Assembly (NCBI RefSeq): GCF_021390245.1
Contig: NZ_JAJUXH010000027.1
Coordinates: forward strand, 30,289-94,288
Origin: Dyadobacter sp. CY323
GTDB lineage: Bacteria; Bacteroidota; Bacteroidia; Cytophagales; Spirosomataceae
Length of the DNA stretch: 64,000 bases
Reading direction: 5' to 3'
The translations under genes were made by a program, and so were the position numbers. Positions within the stretch are counted from its first letter, which is position 1. Every line of letters starts with the position of its first letter. This document shows positions 1 through 7,539 of the stretch, piece after piece. Under the pieces are notes generated by a model. That model was not told where the DNA came from, searched no databases, and saw only the letters and a program-made list of their open reading frames with translations.

Positions 1-462
1 AGTAGCTTGTGACAACACATCACTTACCGACTTCGCTTCGACAACAAATTGACCAACCCGGATGTCGTTGCTACTGGTTGCAGGAAGATTTGCAGCGGGA
101 GAAATCCGCAATGTGTTTTTTCCCGAAATCAACACGCCATCCGGAATGTCGAAAGCCGAGATCATATCTTTTTCATCCTCCGCCAGCCTGCCGAGTTTAT
201 GATCATTTAAAGTCACAGTCCAATCCAGCAGCACACTAAATTGCCTGATAAATAAACTGGCTTTCCCGGTCTGGGCTTTTGCATCAAATGTGACCGTCAA
301 TTCTTTACCATGAGGTGTCCCCGGAAATTCCGCCCATTGCATTTTGTCGCCGATACGCAAATGGTACAGGTTCGGATCCGTAAAAATCGGCTGCGCTGCT
401 GCCGACAAACCTGTCAGCAGCAGATACAACACGTAGCAAAAAAGTGGGTTTAGGAATTTCAA
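1..462 (-). CDS. Secreted protein downstream of SusD, C-terminus outside window
   Basis: Open on the minus strand from a TTG at 462-460 to the window edge, 154 codons without a stop. The TTG lies six bases after the SusD stop, so the two are probably co-transcribed. The start is followed by a typical signal peptide: Lys, Phe, then a long Leu/Tyr-rich stretch ending in SAAAQ. The mature part reads as an all-beta domain, with RQFSVLLDWTVTLNDHKLG and DIPDGVLISGKNTLRIS. That pattern recalls the N-terminal jelly-roll of secreted CehA/McbA-type PHP metallohydrolases or carbohydrate-active enzymes, but the catalytic part is off the window, so the assignment is only an inference. No in-frame ATG lies near the signal peptide, so the TTG start is forced. 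As the last gene of locus 1 it may process the imported glycan or a related ester. Confidence 0.6.
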   Translation of the reverse strand, partial: MKFLNPLFCYVLYLLLTGLSAAAQPIFTDPNLYHLRIGDKMQWAEFPGTPHGKELTVTFDAKAQTGKASLFIRQFSVLLDWTVTLNDHKLGRLAEDEKDMISAFDIPDGVLISGKNTLRISPAANLPATSSNDIRVGQFVVEAKSVSDVLSQAT

Positions 463-468
463 GTCAGA

Positions 469-1929
469 TCAGGGATTTTGTGTCAGGTTCGGATTCAATA
501 CAATTTCCTGTTGCGGGATAAAATAGATCACCCTCGGATCAGTCGGCTCGATCACCTGGGTATTCTGGCCGCTCAGCAAATGGTAACCCGGATAATTACG
601 CACCATCGGCAGGTTATTCCGGAATACATCGAATTTGCGCAGGCATTCAAATGCAAGTTCGAGTCTTCTTTCTTCCAAAACCACATTCAAAACCGAAGTA
701 TGGCCTTTCAGATCCGTGACCGAATATAATGCAGTTCCCGTCAATCCGGCTCGGGTACGGATCACATTCACATCGTCGATCGCTTTTTGCGCATTGCCCA
801 GTTTGGCATTGGCTTCCGCGCGGGTCAGGTACATTTCAGCCAGTCGCAGATAGATCGGCGAGCTGAGAGTCTGAATGCCATCCTGGCCAGAGTACTTTAA
901 AATAAAATACTTCGGAATGCCATTTCGCGCTGCAATTACCTGATTTCCAGCGGCATCTTTCACATAAGACGGTTGTACAAAACTTTGTCTCGCATCTGTC
1001 GGATACTTGTTTAAGAGGTTCCGGTAGCTTTCGGAAGCATACATTTCCCCCCAGCCTAATCCCGCTGTTCCGTCATACATGGAGCCGATGGCATCTTTGG
1101 CCAGATCATCCACAACCATGTGTTTGATCGCGAAGATCGTTTCGGGATTACTTTCGTTCGACATGGTAAAAAACTTCTTGTACGCTTCGGTATCCACCAA
1201 TTTATACCTGCCCGATTTCAGTACTTTGTCGGCATATTCGATGGCTTTTGCATTGTCTTCTTTATACAAATAAACCCGGGCCAAAAGTGCCTGAACAACT
1301 TCTTTCGAGGCAAAACTGCTGTTTTTGGTAGACTTTAAAAGAGTTTCCGCCATGATCAGATCACTGATCACGAAATCATATACTTCGGCTACGGAGCTTC
1401 GCGGCGGCAATGCGCTCACATCCGTGTCTTTACGGATCATGACGCCCGGATTATTGCCTTTATTCTGTGCATAAGGTCTTCCAAATGTATTCACCAGATC
1501 GAAATGCAGCATGGCGCGCAGGTACAGGTTTTCCCCGAGCAACTGGTCCAGTTCGGGTGATTTTCCCGTTTCCAGGTTTTCAATCACTTTATTGGCACCA
1601 TAAATCGCTTCATACGCCCGTCGCCAGAAACGGCTTGTCTGGGTCATTTCCACCAGGTGGCGGTAGTTGTAAGCAAAGAAAAAGTTGTTACCGGTCGAGC
1701 CGCTTAATGTCACATTATCACTCGGATATTCCGTGATGTAATGGTAAAAAGTCGCGTAATCGAGCGTTTTCAGGAAACTGTAATTGCCGAGCGTCGCGGT
1801 TTGAATGCCTTCGGTTGTGGTAAAAAGCGTACCGGCTTCTTTTCCATTGTAAGGTTCAAGCGACAGTTCGCAGGAAGAGGTGAGCACAAAAAGTGCCGCG
1901 ATCTGTAAGTAAATGGATATCTTTTTCAT
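469..1929 (-). CDS. SusD/RagB-family outer-membrane lipoprotein (locus 1)
   Basis: Glycan-binding lipoprotein that caps its SusC partner on the cell surface. 486 residues, slightly short for the family. A signal peptide ends in a lipobox with Cys20 (LTSSC). The SusD N-terminal TPR-like region is visible (NKVIENLETG, LRAMLHFDLVNTFGRPY), and the C-terminal RagB/SusD region contains LRLAEMYLTRAEANAKLG and a late VLEERRLELAFECLRKFD, both hallmark segments. It follows SusC by 18 bases in the same direction, which is the universal susC-susD order. The substrate cannot be told from sequence. Family assignment is secure. Confidence 0.95.
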   Translation of the reverse strand: MKKISIYLQIAALFVLTSSCELSLEPYNGKEAGTLFTTTEGIQTATLGNYSFLKTLDYATFYHYITEYPSDNVTLSGSTGNNFFFAYNYRHLVEMTQTSRFWRRAYEAIYGANKVIENLETGKSPELDQLLGENLYLRAMLHFDLVNTFGRPYAQNKGNNPGVMIRKDTDVSALPPRSSVAEVYDFVISDLIMAETLLKSTKNSSFASKEVVQALLARVYLYKEDNAKAIEYADKVLKSGRYKLVDTEAYKKFFTMSNESNPETIFAIKHMVVDDLAKDAIGSMYDGTAGLGWGEMYASESYRNLLNKYPTDARQSFVQPSYVKDAAGNQVIAARNGIPKYFILKYSGQDGIQTLSSPIYLRLAEMYLTRAEANAKLGNAQKAIDDVNVIRTRAGLTGTALYSVTDLKGHTSVLNVVLEERRLELAFECLRKFDVFRNNLPMVRNYPGYHLLSGQNTQVIEPTDPRVIYFIPQQEIVLNPNLTQNP

Positions 1930-1947
1930 TGTGATTTTCAGTCTGGA

Positions 1948-4900
1948 TTAAAAACCTAAGTTGATCCCGAAAAGGAATTTTTTGCTGACAAAGTATTTGG
2001 CAAGTCCGGCGGTGGCATTGTCAAAGCCTACTTCCGGGTCCATTCCGGTAAACTTGGTCCAGGTGTACAGGTTATCCCCGGTCACAAACACATTGATCCG
2101 GTCCACTTTAATGCGTTTCATCCACGCGGCGGGCAGATCGTAAGCCAGCCGGATGTTCCTCAGCCGGATGTAGCTTCCGTTTTCAAGATAGCGTGACGAC
2201 ATTTTGTTGGAATTGAGGTTTCCTCCCAAAACAGACAACGGGATCGTCGCAATGTCGCCGGGCTTTTCCCATCTGGTTTCACCGGGTCTCAATGCAATGC
2301 TGTTTACGGTCGGGTAAGCTCCGTCCCCGCCCAGGTTCTCACGCAATGCATGGTTGATCTGCACACCTTGTACGAAATTCAGGAAGATATCAAGGCTTAA
2401 ACCTTTGTAGGTCAAACTATTGGTAAAGCCACCTGTGAAATTCGGATTGCTTTTCCCGACGATCTGGCGCGTTGCAAGGTTATAGTTATTGGTGTTTTCC
2501 CGGGTCAGCACATTTCCTTTTTCGTCATAAGTCAGCTTTTCCCAAAGCGGCCCGCCCGTTTGCGGGTCTACGCCCATCCATTTTTGCATATACCAGGTTC
2601 CCAAAGGTTGGCCGACAATAATACGCTGCGTGCCCAGGTCGATATCCTGTCCATTGTAAAGTGCCTGAACCTCGTTTTTGTTAAATCCGATGTTGAAATT
2701 GGTTTTCCATACAAAATCCTTGGTCATGAGATTGGTCGTGTTCAGTTCCAGGTCGATACCTTTATTTCTGATCTGACCAATATTCTGGATCTGCGTTTTG
2801 AAACCGGTCGCCGAAGAAAGCGGCACATCGAACAACAGGTTTTTGGTATCGCGCTGATAAAAGTCCAGCGACAGGTCTATGCGGTTGAAGAAACCAATGT
2901 TCATACCGACATTGGTGGTGTACGCTTTTTCCCAGGTCAGGTCCGGATTGGCCAGCCTCGCAGGGATCGCGCCGGATGTTCCGGCATATTGGGTTGAGAA
3001 ACTGTAAAGCTCCCGGGTGATAAAGTCCGTGATGTTCGCATTCCCGGTGGTACCGTAGCTCCCGCGTAATTTCAGCAAAGTGATGGTATTCGACTTTGGC
3101 ATAAATCCCTCATTTGTAATGATCCACGAGCCGCCCAGTGCCCAGAAATTACCATACTGATTGTTCTCACCGAATTTGGAAGAACCATCCATCCGCAAAG
3201 ATCCGGTCAGGAAATACTTGTTGTTGTAATTGTAATCGGCTTGCGTGAAATACGAGTTGAATGCGCTTTTGTTCTTTGAACCGGCAATGGCGACCGGCGT
3301 TGCCGACACATCCATGACATTCAGACCAGACGGTACACCTCCCCCGCTGCTATTGGTAAAATCGCCATAATTACTTTGAAACTCAGCCCCGATCAACCCG
3401 CCGATGGAATGCGGCCCGAAGTTTTTGGATGCCCGCAGCAAATTGGAGTTCAGCAAAGTCTGGGTATAGGTAACATTGTTTCGCAAAAGTCCTTTCCTGA
3501 TCCCGCCGGTCAATGTCCGTGGGTCGTCGTAGATTTCGGCGCGTCCGTTGTTGAGGTCGACGCGGTTGGTGGACGAGAAGCTCAGCCAATCGTTAATATC
3601 ATAATTTAAAACAAAATCACCCTGCACACCGCTCGACCGCGCCGTGCTGTAATTGTATTGCATCGGGTACAAAAAGTTGAAACGGTCGCGACCGAACCAG
3701 TCCGCCTCGGTACCAATGCGAATGCTGCCGTCGTCGTTATAAGGGCGGTCTGTTGGCAGGTTGTAAAAAGTCGTCCAGGCACCGCCGCGTTCGCCCGAAT
3801 AATCGAAGGTTGTGTAATCCATCCGTCCATTAAGCCGCCCGGTAACCCGCACCTTTTTATTGATCTGATGATCGATATTCATCCGCACGTTGAAGCGTTT
3901 ATAACCCGAGTTTGTCAGCGTACCTTCCTCGTTATAATAGTTACCTCCGATGTAAAATTTCGTTTTTTCATCACCGCCAGAAGCCGAAACTTCATAGTTC
4001 TGGGTGACACCTTTCCGGTACACCAGGTCACTCCAGTCGGTATCGTATTTTAGCAAACTCGACGGGAAATTGATATTCATGTAGGCGTCCAGAGAAGTCG
4101 GCAGACCTTTTGTTTTCAGAAATGCTTCGATCTGCGCATCCGTCGGGTTCGGGGTTGTTTTAGAAAGATCCGTAATGAATGCCGCACGCTTTCCATTGTA
4201 ATCATTTTCATAAACCGGTTTGGTATAATCGTAATACTGCTGGGTATTCATCATTTTGAACTTACCTCTGGCAATGCTGCTCACGCCGAGCGACGTACTT
4301 ACATTAATCCTCGTTTTCCCTGCTTTTCCACTTTTTGTGGTAATTACAATTACTCCGTTCGAAGCCCGGGAACCGTACAAACCGGTAGCCGCCGCATCTT
4401 TCAAGATCGTAACCGATTCAATGTCACTCGGATTGGCCGTTCCGCCGATCACGCCATCGACGACATATAAAGGATCTGCGCCTGCACTTATCGTTCCGTT
4501 TCCACGAATCCTTACTGCCGGAGTTGCTCCCGGCTGCCCCGTCGATGCGGACACCATCACCCCCGACGCACGTCCCTGCAACAGGTTTCCAAGCGTTGGG
4601 CTGGTTACACCACGCAGTTTCTCAGCCCCCACCACGGAGACGGAACTGGACAATTGGGTTTGGTTTTTAGAGCTATAACCTACTACTACGATCTCATTCA
4701 ATGATTTGTCTTCGCTGACAAGTCTTACATTCAAGACCGTCTGATTACCGATCCCAACTTCCTGCGCGGCATAGCCCACGAAGCTGAATATCAAAACGGC
4801 AGTCTGGTCGGGTACGTCGAAACTGAACCCGCCGTCGGTATTTGTGGTAGTGCCACGCTGCGTGCCTTTCAGGATCACACTCACGCCCGGCAGTGCTTCT

Positions 4901-5346
4901 CCCTGCTCGTCCGTTACTTTTCCGGAAATGTTTATTTCAGCAGCAGGTACAAATGAAGATGGAGAAGCTGATGATTTTTTGCCTGTTTCTTTTCGCAATA
5001 CAATGTAATCGCCGGAGACTTTGTAGCTGATTTCCAGGGGCAGCAGCAATTTTTCAAGTACCTGTTCCAGAGGTTCTTTGCTTGCGTGCAGCGTAACCTT
5101 TTTCTCTGTCATCACCATTTGAGGGACGTAGGTAAACTTCACATTCGCAGCTTTGGCGATCCGGTTCAGTACGACATCCAGCTCTTTATTTTCCAGGTCA
5201 ACCGAGACTGGCCGGCTGAGCAGTTCCTGCGCCAGGCCGTCACCAGCCAGAGCGACGCCGGCACATACCACCAGCATCATCAGTTGAACACATGTGATCT
5301 TCATGATAAGGTTCAGGTTTGGGATTTTGTCCCGTAAATTTTTCAT
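1948..5346 (-). CDS. SusC/RagA-family TonB-linked receptor with N-terminal STN domain (locus 1)
   Basis: TonB-dependent outer-membrane importer for oligosaccharides, 1132 residues. Domain order: signal sequence (about 1-40), STN/secretin-like signalling domain (about 45-120), carboxypeptidase-D-like Ig domain (about 138-220, ISGKVTDEQGEALPGVSV), TonB-box-like LNEIVVVGYS, plug (LQGRASGVMV, PLYVVDGVIGG, ILKDAAATGLYGSRASNGV), then a 22-strand type barrel ending in Phe (LFGINLGF). The STN domain is the part that signals to a FecR anti-sigma factor, and FecR and sigma genes lie directly upstream, so this is a regulated transducer. Its 196-base leader holds a hairpin whose T-run is on the opposite strand (5456-5485). 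The ATG at 5346 is used. Confidence 0.95.
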   Translation of the reverse strand: MKNLRDKIPNLNLIMKITCVQLMMLVVCAGVALAGDGLAQELLSRPVSVDLENKELDVVLNRIAKAANVKFTYVPQMVMTEKKVTLHASKEPLEQVLEKLLLPLEISYKVSGDYIVLRKETGKKSSASPSSFVPAAEINISGKVTDEQGEALPGVSVILKGTQRGTTTNTDGGFSFDVPDQTAVLIFSFVGYAAQEVGIGNQTVLNVRLVSEDKSLNEIVVVGYSSKNQTQLSSSVSVVGAEKLRGVTSPTLGNLLQGRASGVMVSASTGQPGATPAVRIRGNGTISAGADPLYVVDGVIGGTANPSDIESVTILKDAAATGLYGSRASNGVIVITTKSGKAGKTRINVSTSLGVSSIARGKFKMMNTQQYYDYTKPVYENDYNGKRAAFITDLSKTTPNPTDAQIEAFLKTKGLPTSLDAYMNINFPSSLLKYDTDWSDLVYRKGVTQNYEVSASGGDEKTKFYIGGNYYNEEGTLTNSGYKRFNVRMNIDHQINKKVRVTGRLNGRMDYTTFDYSGERGGAWTTFYNLPTDRPYNDDGSIRIGTEADWFGRDRFNFLYPMQYNYSTARSSGVQGDFVLNYDINDWLSFSSTNRVDLNNGRAEIYDDPRTLTGGIRKGLLRNNVTYTQTLLNSNLLRASKNFGPHSIGGLIGAEFQSNYGDFTNSSGGGVPSGLNVMDVSATPVAIAGSKNKSAFNSYFTQADYNYNNKYFLTGSLRMDGSSKFGENNQYGNFWALGGSWIITNEGFMPKSNTITLLKLRGSYGTTGNANITDFITRELYSFSTQYAGTSGAIPARLANPDLTWEKAYTTNVGMNIGFFNRIDLSLDFYQRDTKNLLFDVPLSSATGFKTQIQNIGQIRNKGIDLELNTTNLMTKDFVWKTNFNIGFNKNEVQALYNGQDIDLGTQRIIVGQPLGTWYMQKWMGVDPQTGGPLWEKLTYDEKGNVLTRENTNNYNLATRQIVGKSNPNFTGGFTNSLTYKGLSLDIFLNFVQGVQINHALRENLGGDGAYPTVNSIALRPGETRWEKPGDIATIPLSVLGGNLNSNKMSSRYLENGSYIRLRNIRLAYDLPAAWMKRIKVDRINVFVTGDNLYTWTKFTGMDPEVGFDNATAGLAKYFVSKKFLFGINLGF

Positions 5347-5405
5347 AGTTTTACTACGTTTTTGTTTTAAGATTTTTTGGAAAAACTGAGCAAAAACACT
5401 CCCAT

Positions 5406-5424
5406 TGCCTGTTTCTGACAGGCA
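5406..5424 (+). other. Small hairpin in the susC leader (locus 1)
   Basis: TGCCTG (5406-5411) and CAGGCA (5419-5424) form a perfect six-pair stem with a seven-base loop. It sits between the susC start and the larger hairpin at 5456-5479. It would fold equally in a susC leader transcript or in an antisense RNA. Function unknown. Confidence 0.35.
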
Positions 5425-5455
5425 TTCTTGTGAAAGCTGGAAATGGGGATTGAGT

Positions 5456-5485
5456 CCGGTAATGTGCCAGCATTACCGGCTTTTT
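5456..5485 (+). terminator. Intrinsic-terminator-like hairpin on the strand opposite to susC (locus 1)
   Basis: CCGGTAATG (5456-5464) and CATTACCGG (5471-5479) pair perfectly over nine bases around a six-base loop, followed by C and six T residues on the plus strand. On the minus strand the same hairpin is preceded by A residues, so the terminator orientation is plus, although both flanking genes (fecR and susC) are minus. No plus-strand protein gene ends here. The best explanation is the 3' end of a short antisense RNA over the susC leader. A leader hairpin acting in sense is the alternative. Confidence 0.5.
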
Positions 5486-5542
5486 TGATATTAATGGGGT
5501 TGGAAATTACTTGTTCATAGGCAGCGGGTTTAAGCTTTTGAG

Positions 5543-6658
5543 TTAATGCAGGTTACAGCCTTTTCCGGTAATGACGATCTCCGTTCCCCACACCTGGTAG
5601 GTCGCGCCGATGGTCTGACAAATGATATCCAATTTCCTGAATAACGGTTCGTTGCCGAGCGGGGCCGTCAAATTGCAGCCAGCAACGGTAGCGGCATCGT
5701 AGGAAATGGAAACTCCGTAGGATTCTGCCAGGGTTTCGAAAACCTGGGCGACTGAGATATTCTCGAATAGGAATTCAGGATATTTCTCCGGGACTTTCAA
5801 AACTGCCGGCTCAGGCACAAAGGTTTTCGACAAAACATCACGTTGCGGATCATAGTAAACCTGCTGGTTCGGTGAAAGCAAAACCGTTTCTTCCGGTACC
5901 GCATTCCCGGCTTTATGATAGGCAGATATTGTAAAGACCTTCACTTTCCCGGTTTTCACCGCGACCCGGGCGGGTTCATGCTCACTGGTTGAAGTAACCA
6001 TAAAGCTCGTACCGACCACCTGGGTCACAAGCCGGTTGGCGTACACGATGAATGGCTTTTTATCGTTTTTAATTACCTCAAAGAATGCTTTTCCGGTAAG
6101 GTATACCTCGCGTTTTTCAACCAAAAAATTCGGCGCGTAACTAACGCGGCTTTGGGGATAGAGTTCGATCTTGCTACCATCGGGCAGAACGATCTTTTCC
6201 AATTTCCCAGTCGCATTTACGTGCTCTACGAGCTCATTATGAAGCTTTTCCACCTGTGCGGCGTAGGTGTGTGATGCTCGTTCTGTACTGAATCCGTTCA
6301 GGTACCAGCCAAGAAAGCAAAGTGCCAGCACCACGCTCGCCGCCGCAGCCCATTGCCAGATATACCGGCGGCTGACATTCAGTTCAGGGACTTTTTCCGG
6401 TTCTGCCACCACGTCCCCGGTCCGGGCGGAAATATTCTCCCACATTCTGATTTCCTGATGCTCGTCAGGTGTCGCCTGCAGGATCGACATTGCACGCAAC
6501 ATCGCTCTCGCCGACCGGATAACTCCTCGTTTTTCGGGATAAAGATTCAGGAATTGCTGCCAGAAGCGATCTGTTTCGGCATCGTTGGACATCACCCATT
6601 TGCGAAAATGGCCGTCCTGCATGAAGTCCTCCGAAGCAAAATCCCGATATTCTTCCAA
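5543..6658 (-). CDS. FecR-family anti-sigma factor (locus 1)
   Basis: Inner-membrane anti-sigma regulator, 371 residues. The cytoplasmic N-terminus (DFMQDGHFRKWV, FWQQFLNLYPEK) is the family's sigma-binding region. One membrane segment lies at about 101-120 (WQWAAAASVVLALCFLGWYL). The periplasmic FecR domain follows (LPDGSKIELYPQSRVSYAP, VYLTGKAFFEV, FIVYANRLVTQVVGTSFMV), then a C-terminal DUF4974-type region (FLFENISVAQVFETLAESYGV). The start must be TTG at 6658, because an in-frame TAA lies two codons upstream; the next Met is residue 13. It sits between the sigma gene and STN-bearing susC and should relay receptor occupancy to the sigma factor. Confidence 0.92.
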   Translation of the reverse strand: MEEYRDFASEDFMQDGHFRKWVMSNDAETDRFWQQFLNLYPEKRGVIRSARAMLRAMSILQATPDEHQEIRMWENISARTGDVVAEPEKVPELNVSRRYIWQWAAAASVVLALCFLGWYLNGFSTERASHTYAAQVEKLHNELVEHVNATGKLEKIVLPDGSKIELYPQSRVSYAPNFLVEKREVYLTGKAFFEVIKNDKKPFIVYANRLVTQVVGTSFMVTSTSEHEPARVAVKTGKVKVFTISAYHKAGNAVPEETVLLSPNQQVYYDPQRDVLSKTFVPEPAVLKVPEKYPEFLFENISVAQVFETLAESYGVSISYDAATVAGCNLTAPLGNEPLFRKLDIICQTIGATYQVWGTEIVITGKGCNLH

Positions 6659-6795
6659 TGTACTTTACAGATAAAAAATAAAATATTTCTGTTTCACATG
6701 CTGAAGAGGAGGCAATTTGAAATGTGTCCCCTCCGAAATCGGAAAATTTTTTAGAATAAATGAAAGAAAAGCACAAGTCGCTTATTAACAATTAC

Positions 6796-7386
6796 TTAGT
6801 ATACGATACTTAGCAAAAATATTAATTCAATGAAGGGTACCAGATCATGCGTCTGTTCGCGGAGGTGCGTGAGTGCTTTGTATAAAGTATTGCGTACGGA
6901 TTTTTCGGAAATACCCATGATCGCGGCGATTTCTTCGGTTTTGAAATTATCGAAAAAACGAAGCGTCACTACTTCCAGCTGACGCTCGGGCAGTTTCCGC
7001 AGCATTCGGGTGAGTTTTTGTATTAAAAGCTTTTCCTGTTCCTCTTCCTCGAACAGGTATCGTTCAGGCTGATTTTTCTCGGCGAGCTCATCTCCGATAT
7101 CTTCAAACCGCCTGCTTTTTTCGGCTAGCCGGACGAGATCTCGCCGCAACGCCCGGAAAAGATAAAATTTGACATTGTGGACCTGCGAAAGACTTTCACG
7201 GGTGTTCCAAAGGTGGACGAACAAATCCTGAATGGCATCTTCGACGAGCTGGGTATTTCTCAAAAACTTATTTCCATACCCATACAACTGGCGGTAATGC
7301 AGCTTATAGAGCGTGCCAAAAGCATCCTTGTTGCCATGTTTCAGGGCATCCCAAAGTGTTTCTTCGTAAGATATACTCGGATCCAA
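6796..7386 (-). CDS. ECF RNA polymerase sigma-70 factor (locus 1)
   Basis: Extracytoplasmic-function sigma factor, 196 residues. Region 2 is visible near residues 27-95 (LYKLHYRQLYGYGNKFL, EDAIQDLFVHLW, YLFRALRRDLVRL) and region 4 near 130-180 (LPERQLEVVTLRFFDNFKTEEIAAIMGIS, SVRNTLYKAL). The tail is unusually hydrophobic (FIELIFLLSIVY). The start is TTG at 7386, and an in-frame TAA lies seven codons upstream, so no ATG is available. It is the first gene of the run sigma, fecR, susC, susD and is predicted to drive transcription of susC-susD once FecR is inactivated. Confidence 0.93.
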   Translation of the reverse strand: MDPSISYEETLWDALKHGNKDAFGTLYKLHYRQLYGYGNKFLRNTQLVEDAIQDLFVHLWNTRESLSQVHNVKFYLFRALRRDLVRLAEKSRRFEDIGDELAEKNQPERYLFEEEEQEKLLIQKLTRMLRKLPERQLEVVTLRFFDNFKTEEIAAIMGISEKSVRNTLYKALTHLREQTHDLVPFIELIFLLSIVY

Positions 7387-7409
7387 TGCTAGTTCGAATA
7401 GGCTTTAAT

Positions 7410-7417
7410 CAAAGGTA
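7410..7417 (-). promoter_or_regulatory. Candidate -7 box for the locus 1 sigma gene
   Basis: The minus strand reads TACCTTTG, a full match to the Bacteroidota -7 consensus TAnnTTTG, and would give a leader of roughly 17 bases before the TTG start. The best -33 candidate (a TTG near 7433-7436) is about 15 bases away, shorter than the usual 19-21, so the assignment is weak. Confidence 0.35.
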
Positions 7418-7482
7418 GATCATAACTAAATCCAAAAGAAAATTTGAATGTTATATAATCATGAAAAGAATGTGTCCCCTAT

Positions 7483-7526
7483 AAAAAAATAGCGAGGATG
7501 CTTTTTCGGCAACCTCGCTATTTTTA
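7483..7526 (-). terminator. Intrinsic terminator after the second SusC/SusD pair
   Basis: A long inverted repeat, AAATAGCGAGG on one arm and CCTCGCTATTT on the other (about 7487-7497 and 7512-7523), carries A/T tracts on both sides. It lies just after the susD stop at 7540 and separates that pair from the locus 1 sigma gene. The minus strand has a run of T after the stem, as a rho-independent terminator needs. Confidence 0.75.
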
Positions 7527-7539
7527 AAGCTTTATCCTT

